64,000 bases of DNA, from the NCBI RefSeq assembly GCF_040811775.1, contig NZ_JBFNXW010000001.1, positions 434,001 through 498,000 of the forward strand. The letters are read 5' to 3'. The notes beneath the pieces are model-generated. The model was not told the DNA's origin and did no database searches. It saw only the letters and a program-made list of their open reading frames with translations. The stretch is from Balneola sp. MJW-20. GTDB taxonomy: Bacteria > Bacteroidota > Rhodothermia > Balneolales > Balneolaceae. Below, one piece after another: positions 40,903-50,900 of the stretch. Within the stretch, counting starts at the first letter, position 1. Each line of letters begins with the position of its first letter. The position numbers were made by a program, and so were the translations under genes.

Positions 40903-42219
40903 TTAATGTGAATAAAGTGATTCAAGTAACACAAGGTCAGAGGATCTAAGTACTTCAATATCGTAACTTTCTGAATACAATAATTGTCCTCTTGCACCGA
41001 GATACTCTATCTGGACTTTATTAGTCCCCTCAGGCACTTTTAAAAGATTCATCCAGACCTTACCCGGAAGAGTCTGCCATCCGCGAAGATCTGCTTTTTC
41101 GGTGGCCTCCATACCAATAAAACCGGCAAATTTTAGAATTTCCGCCACGGTACCGTTCTCCCCAGCCACCTTGTTTGCAATTGCATTGGTCCCTTTACTT
41201 TTTATAATAGTGCGTAGCAATGCCCGGCTATATATGACCGGTTCTTTTGCTTTGTAGATGTCCAGTGCAACCTTATCCATCTCTTCAATAACCTCCAGGT
41301 CCGTTGATCTGTTATCATTCAGAACTGCCCTTACTGAATACACAGAAGAGGGATGTAATCTTATTGAGGGAAGAGAGAATTTAAGATAGGAGTCACTAGG
41401 GTCCCAGTACAAACGTACATCATTCTGATATTTTACCGGCGACTGTCCGCTAAATGCTGTAATTAAAACATTAAATTCTGATGGATTGGTGGTACTAGCT
41501 ATGTGACTCTGAGAAGGCAGCGGAAAAGAGCGGATCTTTAGTTGTTCATTAAGGGCAATCCTGAGTTTTTCCTGTTCAATCCGGGCATCATCAAACCGAC
41601 CCAGTTTTGCATAGATCACCGCTGATAAATAATGAGCCATTGCACTGTTCTGTACATTCACTGTACCAGGACTCCAGTCCAGGCTTCCGGTAGAATCACT
41701 TTTTGAAAAAGCATCAGCAATACCTTTGATCCTGATATCCATTTGCTCCAGTTTAAAGGTCATCCTGCGAGTCTCAACAAGTGCACCCTGAAAGTCTCCC
41801 TGGTGGATAAAATTAAGCGCATTAAAGGCGTTGATATAGATATCTTCATAGGGTTCACCATCATATACCAGCTTTGTGTCATTGATCAGCATAGATGAAA
41901 TACCCCGGCTGATACTCTTGGTGTAATTATCCTCGATCAGCCTTTCGGCCTCTGATAAATAAGTAAAACTGCTGTCATAGTTACCGGAAAAGTGATGTAT
42001 CATTCCACCCTCAAGATTAAAAAGGACCTGATCTTTAGACCGGTATATGTCTTTATCTTTGAATTTGTTGAGAAGCTTTTGTGACCTCTCCATGTCACCA
42101 TTGCTGAATGCGGTACGCAGATCTCCCTGTGCATCATCAAGTATATAAGCATGACAACCGCTCAGCAACAGAACAGCAAAAAAGAATAGAATGGTCGTTT
42201 TGATACCCTTATCAGACAA
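40903..42219 (-). CDS. COG3014-like lipoprotein with TPR-like helices
   Basis: A 438-residue lipoprotein: signal peptide with lipobox LLLSGC (Cys22). The N-terminal half (residues about 30-250) is helical with TPR-like pairs (EGGMIHHFSGNYDSSFTYLSEA in part, and LGRFDDARIEQEKLRIAL in part). The C-terminal half is beta-rich. The overall pattern resembles the uncharacterised COG3014 group. Located just upstream of lpoB on the same strand, it may act in the same cell-wall synthesis complex. Divergent from an Ig-like lipoprotein gene, with a 79-base gap holding both promoters. Confidence 0.75.
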   Translation of the reverse strand: MSDKGIKTTILFFFAVLLLSGCHAYILDDAQGDLRTAFSNGDMERSQKLLNKFKDKDIYRSKDQVLFNLEGGMIHHFSGNYDSSFTYLSEAERLIEDNYTKSISRGISSMLINDTKLVYDGEPYEDIYINAFNALNFIHQGDFQGALVETRRMTFKLEQMDIRIKGIADAFSKSDSTGSLDWSPGTVNVQNSAMAHYLSAVIYAKLGRFDDARIEQEKLRIALNEQLKIRSFPLPSQSHIASTTNPSEFNVLITAFSGQSPVKYQNDVRLYWDPSDSYLKFSLPSIRLHPSSVYSVRAVLNDNRSTDLEVIEEMDKVALDIYKAKEPVIYSRALLRTIIKSKGTNAIANKVAGENGTVAEILKFAGFIGMEATEKADLRGWQTLPGKVWMNLLKVPEGTNKVQIEYLGARGQLLYSESYDIEVLRSSDLVLLESLYSH

Positions 42220-42298
42220 TGAAGTAATTTGTGGTTTAGTACAGCCCTATAGTTAAGTATATTACGCCGCTAAGTTGTCAAAATTCGATTAAAAGTAC

Positions 42299-43918
42299 GT
42301 GAAGAAAAAGTATTTGTTGTATCACATTATCGTGCTAACCGGAATAATGGTACTATCATCCTGTGCCAATCCGATGCCTCCCACAGGAGGGCCCAGGGAT
42401 ACCCAGGCACCGGATATCACTAATACCGAACCTGAAACCGGTACAGTAAATTTTGATGGCCGAAGATTTGATATTGAATTCTCTGAATACATAAATCGCT
42501 CTTCAGTTGCCTCCGCCATATCTGTAGAGCCTGACCTAGGCTTTGATTTCAGCCTTAAATGGAAGAGAACACGGCTTAGCATCACTTTTGAGGATGAATT
42601 ACCGGACTCAACAACCCTGATCATCACTCTCGGCCCTCAGATATCCGATACCAGAGGAAATAAACTCGGCAAGCCTTATTCTATGGCGATATCAACAGGA
42701 GACCGGATCGATAGCGGTGCCCTGACCGGACGTATTCTTTCTGCCCGTGATGGGAGCTCTCTTTCTGAGAGGACTGTTTTTCTTTATAGAGAACCCTTTA
42801 ATTTAGAAGAAAGAGCAAACTATAAAGCACAGACGGATACTTCCGGAAGGTATAGTTTTTCATACCTCAAAGAAGGTAATTACCGGGCTTTACTGGTTGA
42901 TGACCGAAACAGAAATAATACCTGGGATCCTCAAAACGAAAGTGCTTATCCTTTTGACAAAGAAATGGTACAGATCGAAGAGGAAATCACAGATACTCTG
43001 AATACGATCTATGTTGCACAGAGAGATACTCTTTCTCCTGAGTTACAGGGGGTAGGGTTGCTTTCGAAACGGCGAATGAGGCTGAGGTTCAGCGAGGGCA
43101 TTCGTGTGCTTCCAGATAATGAGATCAGCATATCCGATTCATCCGGAAATCTTTGGTCAAAAGCTTATTTACTCTATCCTTCACCTGAAGACCCTTTTGT
43201 TCTGTTTGCTCAGACTGAGAAAGAACTCATTGAAAGTATGAGCTTCAGTATTTATTTAAGAGGTTTTGAAGATGAAAGTGGTAATACGTTGAAAGAAAAT
43301 AAATTAGAGTTCAATGGATCTGCACAGCAGGATACTACATTTCAACGGTTGATCGGTATTAACAGCCGTGAGATCGATCTCAGAGATTCTCTTGTGATCA
43401 CATTTGCTGCTCCCGTAACTCAGCCAGAGATCATAGATTCGACCGTTATCATTGAAGGAGATGTAGCATTTAAAGACTGGCCTGGTCTGGATACGTTGAG
43501 GAATAAACTTATTATCAGTCCACAGGGAGAGTGGATCCGTGATATAGATTATCAGTTCCAGGTATGGGATCCTGCTACCAGAAAACGAAATCCATTTACC
43601 CCGGAAATCTGGGATTCTACCGATTACGGTGCAATAGAACTGATTCTGTCCGGAGCCGATTCAACCAGCGTATATGACGTGATCCTGGAAGACGAAGGTG
43701 GGCAGATCTTAAGAGAGGAATCTTTTAGTCGTACACTATTATTAAGCGGATTAGCACCTTTAAAGTATCGCCTGATCGTTTTCAGGGACGATAATGATAA
43801 CCAGGAATGGGATTCCGGTACTGTGGTTCCATATTCACCCCCGGAAAAATATTATGTTCAGTTTCCTGTAACGATAGAAAATGGTTTTACTTCAACAATC
43901 AGACTATCTTTTAATTGA
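42299..43918 (+). CDS. Ig-like domain lipoprotein
   Basis: A 539-residue lipoprotein with start GTG at 42299 and lipobox MVLSSC (Cys22), followed by ANPMPPTGGPRDTQAPD, the N-terminal hallmark of a conserved Bacteroidota Ig-like protein family. An SbsA-type Big_5 Ig domain covers about residues 38-135 (VNFDGRRFDIEFSEYINR), a carboxypeptidase-regulatory-like module about 140-235 (GRYSFSYLKEGNYRALLVDD in part), and the rest is beta-rich. No catalytic residues are recognised. Probably structural on the outer membrane. An MscS-type channel gene follows after one base. Confidence 0.82.
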   Translation: MKKKYLLYHIIVLTGIMVLSSCANPMPPTGGPRDTQAPDITNTEPETGTVNFDGRRFDIEFSEYINRSSVASAISVEPDLGFDFSLKWKRTRLSITFEDELPDSTTLIITLGPQISDTRGNKLGKPYSMAISTGDRIDSGALTGRILSARDGSSLSERTVFLYREPFNLEERANYKAQTDTSGRYSFSYLKEGNYRALLVDDRNRNNTWDPQNESAYPFDKEMVQIEEEITDTLNTIYVAQRDTLSPELQGVGLLSKRRMRLRFSEGIRVLPDNEISISDSSGNLWSKAYLLYPSPEDPFVLFAQTEKELIESMSFSIYLRGFEDESGNTLKENKLEFNGSAQQDTTFQRLIGINSREIDLRDSLVITFAAPVTQPEIIDSTVIIEGDVAFKDWPGLDTLRNKLIISPQGEWIRDIDYQFQVWDPATRKRNPFTPEIWDSTDYGAIELILSGADSTSVYDVILEDEGGQILREESFSRTLLLSGLAPLKYRLIVFRDDNDNQEWDSGTVVPYSPPEKYYVQFPVTIENGFTSTIRLSFN

Positions 43919-43919
43919 T

Positions 43920-44822
43920 ATGAATGATTTAATTTCCCAGTACATCCCCGAGATATATCAGTTACCCTTAATTATTGGAGTGATAATAGCCCTAACTATT
44001 ATTACCGCTTCGGTTGTTTCACGGCTCTTCAAGGTACTGGTTGTAAAATACCGCGAGCAGAATGATGAGTCCGGACTCACAAGTATGCTGTTCTTAAGGC
44101 GTTCAATAGTGGTACTTATTTATATAGCCGGCTTTAGTTTTGCTATATATATGATCCCACAATTCCGGGTTATCGCCGGATCCTTACTTGCAGGTGCCGG
44201 TTTGCTTGCCGTAGCTGTTGGTTTTGCCTCCCAGCAGGCTTTGTCAAACATTATTGGCGGATTATTCATCGTTATTTTTAAGCCATATAAGATCACGGAC
44301 CGAATTCAGGTACGGACAGATCTGGTTGGAGTGGTGGAAGACATCAATCTGAGGCATACTGTGATCCGTAATTTTGAGAACAAAAGGATCATCATTCCTA
44401 ATTCCGTGATTAGCAATGAGGTACTCATTAATTCTAATTACGAAGATGACAAGATCTGTAAATGGATCGATCTGAGCATCAGTTATGATTCCGATATTGA
44501 TCTGGCTAAAGAGATCATGGCTCAGGAGGTTCTCTCCCATAAATATTCCATCGATGTCCGGTCAGAAGATGATATTGAAGCCGGAGTCCCAAGAGTACCG
44601 GTCAGAGTGGTCATGTTGAGTGATTTTTCTGTGAACCTGAGGGCCTGGGCATGGGCAGACGACCCTCCCAAAGCATTCGAATTGGGATGCGACCTTTTAG
44701 AGAGTATTAAAAAGGAATTTGATGCACAGGGAATAGAGATCCCGTTTCCTTATCGTACTATCGTGCAAAAAAGTGATCTCACCCGGGATAAAAAAGACAG
44801 AGAAGAAAGGGCTTCTTCCTGA
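43920..44822 (+). CDS. Small-conductance mechanosensitive channel (MscS family)
   Basis: A 300-residue channel that opens on hypo-osmotic stress. Three membrane helices: LPLIIGVIIALTIITASVVS, a second at about 58-78, and the pore-lining third in SLLAGAGLLAVAVGFASQQ with the Ala/Gly packing pattern; the cytoplasmic beta domain (GGLFIVIFKPYKITDRIQV) follows. The chosen ATG at 43920 lies one base after the stop of the Ig-like gene; an upstream frame from 43881 would overlap that gene and add a polar head. The C-terminus is charged. It belongs to one unit with the lipoprotein. Confidence 0.9.
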   Translation: MNDLISQYIPEIYQLPLIIGVIIALTIITASVVSRLFKVLVVKYREQNDESGLTSMLFLRRSIVVLIYIAGFSFAIYMIPQFRVIAGSLLAGAGLLAVAVGFASQQALSNIIGGLFIVIFKPYKITDRIQVRTDLVGVVEDINLRHTVIRNFENKRIIIPNSVISNEVLINSNYEDDKICKWIDLSISYDSDIDLAKEIMAQEVLSHKYSIDVRSEDDIEAGVPRVPVRVVMLSDFSVNLRAWAWADDPPKAFELGCDLLESIKKEFDAQGIEIPFPYRTIVQKSDLTRDKKDREERASS

Positions 44823-44930
44823 ATTTTATAATCTCCTGAACGGTTAGAGCTTTTACAATCGTGGATTACAATATCCCGATGATTTCATTATCTTTTGGAA
44901 CCGCTTTCACAAAAACAGAATAAGTTCTTC

Positions 44931-47900
44931 ATGACGGTAAAAACTACAGCCAAGACAGACGAAAAAAAGCAGCAGAGTACCGCTCAGCATGCTCAGGAAC
45001 CCTACAAGTCAAAACATAAGATCCGCTTTGTCACTGCAGCAAGTCTTTTTGATGGCCACGATGCCAGTATAAACATAATGCGCAGGATCCTCCAAAGCAG
45101 TGGAGCAGAGGTGATTCACCTAGGGCATAACCGTTCTGTACATGAGATCGTCAATTGCGCAATCCAGGAAGATGTGCAGGGGATCGCGATCAGTTCTTAC
45201 CAGGGAGGGCATGTAGAGTATTTTAAGTATATGATCGAATTGCTTCGTGAAAACGGTGCAGCACATATCAAAGTATTTGGAGGAGGTGGTGGTGTGATCG
45301 TGCAGGATGAAATTGATGAACTGCATGAAGCCGGTGTAACCCGCATATTTAGTGTAGAGGATGGAGCTAAAATGGGTCTACAGGGCATGATCAATTTCAT
45401 GCTTGAGGAATGTGATTATGACCCCGTTGAGATCGCGAAACCGAACCTGAAAAAGATCAGTAGCAGTGAAGTCGCAGAATTGGCGAGAACCCTGACAGCT
45501 ATTGAAAATGATCATACGGAATTAATTCGGTATGAAGAAGGTAAATTAAAGGCAGATAGTGATTTAACAATATCACCTGATAATAAAATCATTCCATTAG
45601 TTGGTATTACCGGTACCGGAGGGGCTGGTAAAAGTTCTCTTACAGATGAACTGGTCAGACGATTTCTGACCGAATTTAAAGATCTTAAGATCGGCATTAT
45701 CTCCGTTGATCCCTCAAAGGTTAAGACCGGTGGAGCATTACTCGGAGACCGAATCCGGATGAACAGCATTGATACTGAGCGGGTGTTTATGCGATCCATG
45801 GCAACCAGGGCATCCAACCGTTCTACATCAAAGTCACTTAATGCGGCTATTGAATTATATAAATCTGCAGGTTTTGACCTGATCATTGTGGAAACCAGCG
45901 GTATTGGTCAGAGTGGCACAGAGATCGTTGAATTAACGGATATACCAATTTATGTGATGACCAGTGAATACGGTGCCGCTACTCAGCTTGAGAAGATCAA
46001 CATGCTTGATCTGGCGGATCTGGTTGTACTGAACAAATTTGAGAAAAAGGGCTCTCTGGACGCCTTAAGAGACATCAGGAAGCAGATGATCCGCAACAGA
46101 GGAAGCTGGGATCTAAAGCCGGAAGAAATGCCGGTTTATCCTACTATTGCTGCTCAATTCAATGATGAAGGAGTTAACAGACTGTTTAAAGCAATTGTAG
46201 ACCGGATTAATGAAAACTATGAAATCGGTTGGGAGACCGTTATTTATGATCAATCTGGTCCCGCAGAGGATCTGAACGCCCAGGCTATTATTCCGGGCAA
46301 AAGAGTTCGTTATCTGTCTGAGATCTCAGAAAGTGTAAGAGATTATCATGCTTGGGCAGAAGAACAGGTAGAGATCGCCAGTAAGCTGGATCAGGTATCC
46401 GGTACAATAGAACAGCTGGATAAATGGGATCCTGATCAGAAAGAAGTCATGGCGGAGAATCTTGGAGCCATGAAAGATCACTGGCTTTCAAAGCTGGATG
46501 CACTGCCTAAATCCATACTTGAAAACTGGGATGACCTGTTTGATCAGTATCAACAGGATTCCTTTGATGTGAAGATCCGAAATAAAGTCATAAAGAATAA
46601 ATTGTTCCGGGAATCACTAAGCGGAATTAAAATTCCCCGCGTGGCATTACCGAAAACCAAGAATGCCGGAGAAAGACTTAAGTTTGCCCTTAAAGAAAAT
46701 ATCCCGGGTTATTTCCCTTACACCGCCGGAGTATTTCCATTTAAGCGTGAGGGAGAAGATCCGACCCGAATGTTTGCAGGCGAGGGGACTCCGGAAAGAA
46801 CCAATAAGAGATTTCATTATGTCAGTGAAGGAATGCCTGCTGCACGTCTTTCCACTGCATTCGATTCCGTAACACTGTACGGAGAAGATCCCGGTTACCG
46901 CCCCGATATTTATGGTAAGATCGGTAATTCAGGGGTAAGCATTTGCAACCTGGATGACATGAAAAAGCTTTATTCAGGTTTTGAGCTCACTGCTCCGACA
47001 ACTTCCGTATCCATGACGATTAATGGTCCGGCACCTATGATCTTGGCCATGTTCATGAATACTGTGATCGACCAGGAAGTAGAACGCTATCTGAAGGAAG
47101 AGGGTAAATGGAAGCAGGCTCAAAAGAAAATGAAGGCTTACTTTGAAAAAAGAGGGGTGGACCAGCCTGTTTATACCAATGAGATTCCCGAAGGTAACAA
47201 TGAATTTGGTTTAGGTCTTCTGGGGATAACCGGAGATGAGCTGGTGGATCCGGAAGTGTATGAAAAGATCAAATCGGAAGCTCTATCCGTAGTACGGGGA
47301 ACCGTTCAGGCAGATATCCTGAAAGAAGACCAGGCACAAAATACCTGTATTTTCAGTACTGAATTTGCATTAAAGATGATGGGTGACATTCAGTCTTACT
47401 TTACCGAGAAAAAAGTAAGAAACTATTATTCCGTATCGATATCAGGTTATCATATCGCTGAGGCGGGTGCAAATCCGATCACACAGGCCGCTTTCACTTT
47501 GGCTAATGGTTTTACCTATGTAGAGTATTATCTCGCGAGAGGATTGAATATTGACGATTTTGCACATAACCTTTCATTCTTCTTCAGTAATGGTCTGGAT
47601 CCGGAATATGCTGTGATCGGTAGAGTGGCCAGAAGGATCTGGGCTGTCGCAATGAAGAATCGTTATGATGCTAACGATCGTTCTCAAAAGCTGAAGTACC
47701 ATATCCAGACCAGTGGTCGTTCGCTGCACGCAAAGGAAATACAGTTTAATGATATCAGAACCACACTTCAGGCTCTGATGGCGATATATGATAATTGTAA
47801 CTCATTGCACACCAATGCTTACGATGAGGCTATCACAACGCCAACAGAGGAATCTGTCCGCCGTGCCCTGGCCATTCAGATGATCATTAATAAGGAAATG

Positions 47901-48395
47901 GGTACAACCAAAAATGAGAACATTAATCAGGGTTCTTATTTTATCGAGGAGCTTACTGATCTGGTTGAAGAAGCCATACTTACCGAGTTCGATCGTATCA
48001 CTGAGCGAGGCGGAGTACTCGGGGCAATGGAGAGTATGTATCAGCGTGGTAAGATACAGGATGAAAGCCTTTATTATGAAACGAAGAAGCATACCGGTGA
48101 ACTACCTATCATCGGTGTAAACACTTTTCAGTCTGAAAACGAAGATGAGGAACAAAAGCCGATCGAGCTGATACGTTCCACCGAAGAGGAAAAGCGTCAA
48201 CAGATCAATAACCTTGAAGCATTCTGGAAACGTAATGAGTCTGAGGCTGAAGAAGCAATTAACAGGCTGAAAGAAGTAGCCCGGCAAAATGGTAATCTAT
48301 TCGAAGAATTGATGGAGACCGTAAAGGTGGCTTCACTGGGTCAGATCTCTCAGGCACTTTATGAAGTCGGTGGACAGTACAGAAGGAATATGTAA
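44931..48395 (+). CDS. icmF: Fused B12-dependent acyl-CoA mutase with G-protein chaperone (IcmF)
   Basis: A 1154-residue fusion. The N-terminal adenosylcobalamin domain has [10 protein letters not shown] (the DxHxxG-like His ligand, residues about 42-51). A MeaB-like GTPase follows with Walker [13 protein letters not shown] near residue 225 and VLNKFEKK as the base-recognition loop. The C-terminal mutase barrel contains [18 protein letters not shown] near 600. This order defines IcmF, which interconverts isobutyryl- and n-butyryl-CoA (or related branched acyl-CoAs) and carries its own reactivation chaperone. The RMFAGEG segment is unlike the Tyr-containing segment of methylmalonyl-CoA mutase. 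A TTG at 44895 would add 12 residues; the ATG is preferred. Confidence 0.9.
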   Translation: MTVKTTAKTDEKKQQSTAQHAQEPYKSKHKIRFVTAASLFDGHDASINIMRRILQSSGAEVIHLGHNRSVHEIVNCAIQEDVQGIAISSYQGGHVEYFKYMIELLRENGAAHIKVFGGGGGVIVQDEIDELHEAGVTRIFSVEDGAKMGLQGMINFMLEECDYDPVEIAKPNLKKISSSEVAELARTLTAIENDHTELIRYEEGKLKADSDLTISPDNKIIPLVGITGTGGAGKSSLTDELVRRFLTEFKDLKIGIISVDPSKVKTGGALLGDRIRMNSIDTERVFMRSMATRASNRSTSKSLNAAIELYKSAGFDLIIVETSGIGQSGTEIVELTDIPIYVMTSEYGAATQLEKINMLDLADLVVLNKFEKKGSLDALRDIRKQMIRNRGSWDLKPEEMPVYPTIAAQFNDEGVNRLFKAIVDRINENYEIGWETVIYDQSGPAEDLNAQAIIPGKRVRYLSEISESVRDYHAWAEEQVEIASKLDQVSGTIEQLDKWDPDQKEVMAENLGAMKDHWLSKLDALPKSILENWDDLFDQYQQDSFDVKIRNKVIKNKLFRESLSGIKIPRVALPKTKNAGERLKFALKENIPGYFPYTAGVFPFKREGEDPTRMFAGEGTPERTNKRFHYVSEGMPAARLSTAFDSVTLYGEDPGYRPDIYGKIGNSGVSICNLDDMKKLYSGFELTAPTTSVSMTINGPAPMILAMFMNTVIDQEVERYLKEEGKWKQAQKKMKAYFEKRGVDQPVYTNEIPEGNNEFGLGLLGITGDELVDPEVYEKIKSEALSVVRGTVQADILKEDQAQNTCIFSTEFALKMMGDIQSYFTEKKVRNYYSVSISGYHIAEAGANPITQAAFTLANGFTYVEYYLARGLNIDDFAHNLSFFFSNGLDPEYAVIGRVARRIWAVAMKNRYDANDRSQKLKYHIQTSGRSLHAKEIQFNDIRTTLQALMAIYDNCNSLHTNAYDEAITTPTEESVRRALAIQMIINKEMGTTKNENINQGSYFIEELTDLVEEAILTEFDRITERGGVLGAMESMYQRGKIQDESLYYETKKHTGELPIIGVNTFQSENEDEEQKPIELIRSTEEEKRQQINNLEAFWKRNESEAEEAINRLKEVARQNGNLFEELMETVKVASLGQISQALYEVGGQYRRNM

Positions 48396-48491
48396 TTTCA
48401 AAGACTTGAGCCGTGCGTATTGAACCATGAACATCGCATATGTGGCATGGCGATATGCTTTTATCTATTAAATCGAAATTGATAATTCACA

Positions 48492-49583
48492 ATGTGTTTG
48501 ATCCTGACTCTTGATGCCGGAGGAACAAATCTCGTCTTTTCGGCTGTGAAGGATGGCGAACTGGCAGGAAAACCGATAACGGCTGCTACACCGCCCGATG
48601 ATCTGGATCTTTTTCTAAAGGCATTGGTATCGGGGTTTAATGAAGTTTCAGATCAGTTTGATGAACACGCGAATGCCATCAGTTTTGCCTTCCCGGGGCC
48701 GGCTGATTATGAATCCGGAGTCATAGGTGACCTGCAGAATTTACCCGCCTTTAATGGGAATGTAGCTTTAGGACCATATCTGGAGCATCACTTTAACATT
48801 CCGGTCTTTATTAACAATGATGGAGACATGTTTGCGCTGGGGGAAGCCCGGGCAGGATATCTTCCCTGGATCAATACGCAACTGCGAAATGCTGGTTCTC
48901 AAAGGCAGTACAAAAATCTGGTTTCAGTTACCCTGGGAACCGGTTTTGGAGCAGGGGTGGTCGTTGACGGTAAAATATTGAAAGGAGATACCGGTACTGC
49001 TTCAGAAGCATGGCTTTTCAGGAATAAAGTATTCAGTTATACCAATGTAGAAGATATCCTTAGTATCAGGGCAGTACGGCGAATGTATGCAGAGCAGATC
49101 CATATGGATCCGGCAAAAGCACCGTATCCGGATGAAATTTACAGGATAGCGACTGATAAAGAAGAAGGATCCAGAGAAGCAGCGGTTGAAACCTGGTATA
49201 GATATGGAGAGATTCTGGGAGATTCGCTCGCTCATATTAATGCAATTGTTGACGGGGTAATCGTAATTGGAGGAGGGTTAAGCGGAGCATATCCGGTCTT
49301 CAGCAAGAGCATGTTTGATGAGTTGAATGGATTCTTTAATTCATTAAGCGGCAAAAGGTTCAGTAGATCAGTTCAAAAATATTATAATACAGAGAAGGAA
49401 TATTTTTTTAAGAAATTTCTAAAACCGGTACAAGGGACAGCTACAATCCCCGGTTCAAATCGGGAGGTCACTTATCTTAAAGAAAAGAAGATCCCGGTTG
49501 GATTAAGCAGACTTGGTAGCAGTGAAGGCATTAGTCTGGGATGTTATTACTATGCCCTTGAAAAACTAAGTCATTCACTTTAA
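48492..49583 (+). CDS. ROK-family sugar kinase-like protein
   Basis: A 363-residue protein with the actin-like ROK fold. The N-terminal phosphate loop is LTLDAGGTNLVFSAV (residues 4-18), the sugar-binding NNDGDMFALGEARAG lies near 113-127, and TLGTGFGAGVVVDGKILKG (near 152) is the ROK glycine-rich segment. The Cys-rich zinc motif of many ROK members is not obvious. There is no N-terminal HTH, so it is a kinase type (glucokinase, fructokinase or N-acetylhexosamine kinase) rather than a repressor. An insertion near residue 300 (GKRFSRSVQKYYNTEKEYFF) is longer than usual. The substrate is unknown. Single gene between IcmF and a glycosyltransferase. Confidence 0.85.
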   Translation: MCLILTLDAGGTNLVFSAVKDGELAGKPITAATPPDDLDLFLKALVSGFNEVSDQFDEHANAISFAFPGPADYESGVIGDLQNLPAFNGNVALGPYLEHHFNIPVFINNDGDMFALGEARAGYLPWINTQLRNAGSQRQYKNLVSVTLGTGFGAGVVVDGKILKGDTGTASEAWLFRNKVFSYTNVEDILSIRAVRRMYAEQIHMDPAKAPYPDEIYRIATDKEEGSREAAVETWYRYGEILGDSLAHINAIVDGVIVIGGGLSGAYPVFSKSMFDELNGFFNSLSGKRFSRSVQKYYNTEKEYFFKKFLKPVQGTATIPGSNREVTYLKEKKIPVGLSRLGSSEGISLGCYYYALEKLSHSL

Positions 49584-49654
49584 AAACGGCACCATCTGTT
49601 CATTGCCTGTTGATCAGGGATCAGGACTCTCAAATCATTTCCGTATAATCAGCC

Positions 49655-50896
49655 ATGATTTTAAGCGATAAAAAGATATTTATTATCGGTACCGTGTGGC
49701 CGGAACCCAATTCATCAGCTGCCGGATTACGAATGATACAGCTTATAACTTTTCTTAGATCTGAAGGCGCTGAACTCATCTTTGGAAGTTCTGCATCAAT
49801 GAGTGATCATAGCTATGACTTAGAATCACTGGATGTGAGGTGTGTTCGGGTGGAGATCAACAACGTAAGTTTTGATGATCTGATCTCCTCAATGAACCCT
49901 GATATGGTTATTTATGATCGCTTTATGACAGAAGAGCAGTATGGATGGAGGGTAACCGATCAATGTCCGAATGCCATTCAGATCCTGGATACGGAGGACC
50001 TGCACTTCATGCGGGAAGGAAGAAGAATGAGAAAAGAGCAATTTGCCACACAAGAGAATATTACAGATTATCTGAATCTGGATATCGCAATGAGGGAGCT
50101 TAGCAGTATCTTTCGGTGTGATCTTAGTATGATCATATCCACAGCAGAAATGGATATCTTAAAACACTTAAGGGTACCGGAAGAACTGCTTCAGTACATT
50201 CCGATTGTATATGATGCAATAAATACCGCATTCGCTCCAGCATTCGGAAAGAGAAATGGATTCTTTACCATCGGAAATTTCAGACATCCACCAAACCGGG
50301 ATTCAGTACAATATCTGTATGAGAAGGTCTGGCCTCTGATAAGGCAACAACTACCGGATGCACAGATGCATGTTTATGGTTCCTATCCTGCCGAAAAAGA
50401 TATGCAGTTAGATCAACCCGAAAAAGGATTTCATATACATGGCAGGGCAGACGATCTTGATCAGGTACTTCAAAAACACAGACTCATGCTCGCCCCATTA
50501 AGGTTCGGAGCCGGTATCAAAGGAAAATTCCTGAGTGCATTTAATGTTGGAATACCGGCAGTGACCACGAGTATTGGTGCCGAAGGAATTAACAGTCAGG
50601 ATCCAGGATGGCCAGGAGCGATCTCCGATTCTCCCTCTGAGCTCGCTCAAAAAGCAGTTCAGTTATATATTGATCAGGAGAAATGGGTTGAAGCATCCGG
50701 TAAATGCAGGCCTTTGATCAATAATCATTTCTTAAAAGACGACTATTTTCAGTCCTTTGCAGAAAAATTGAAATATCTTCATCATAATGTACGATCACAT
50801 CGGAGCAGGAATCTGATCGGGCAACTTTTACGGTTCAACGCAAACCGTTCGACTATGTTCATGAGTAAATGGATAGAAGAGAAAAACAAAAATTAA
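49655..50896 (+). CDS. Glycosyltransferase (GT-B fold, group 1 type)
   Basis: A 413-residue cytoplasmic sugar transferase. The N-terminal Rossmann part begins KIFIIGTVWPEPNSSAAGLR. The C-terminal donor domain starts near FFTIGNFRHPPNRDSVQYL (residue about 203) and holds LMLAPLRFGAGIKGKFLSAF, a pattern of family GT4-like enzymes where the acidic E-x7-E is weak. Donor and acceptor are unknown. There is no neighbouring polysaccharide cluster, so it may glycosylate a lipid or small molecule. The next gene starts 4 bases after its stop and is probably co-transcribed. Confidence 0.85.
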   Translation: MILSDKKIFIIGTVWPEPNSSAAGLRMIQLITFLRSEGAELIFGSSASMSDHSYDLESLDVRCVRVEINNVSFDDLISSMNPDMVIYDRFMTEEQYGWRVTDQCPNAIQILDTEDLHFMREGRRMRKEQFATQENITDYLNLDIAMRELSSIFRCDLSMIISTAEMDILKHLRVPEELLQYIPIVYDAINTAFAPAFGKRNGFFTIGNFRHPPNRDSVQYLYEKVWPLIRQQLPDAQMHVYGSYPAEKDMQLDQPEKGFHIHGRADDLDQVLQKHRLMLAPLRFGAGIKGKFLSAFNVGIPAVTTSIGAEGINSQDPGWPGAISDSPSELAQKAVQLYIDQEKWVEASGKCRPLINNHFLKDDYFQSFAEKLKYLHHNVRSHRSRNLIGQLLRFNANRSTMFMSKWIEEKNKN

Positions 50897-50900
50897 TTAC

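Noticed and set aside
48436..48458. Hairpin after icmF (GCATAT...ATATGC) as a terminator
   Set aside because: The stem is only 6 bp, the loop is long (11 bases) and the following TTTTAT is short; not convincing.
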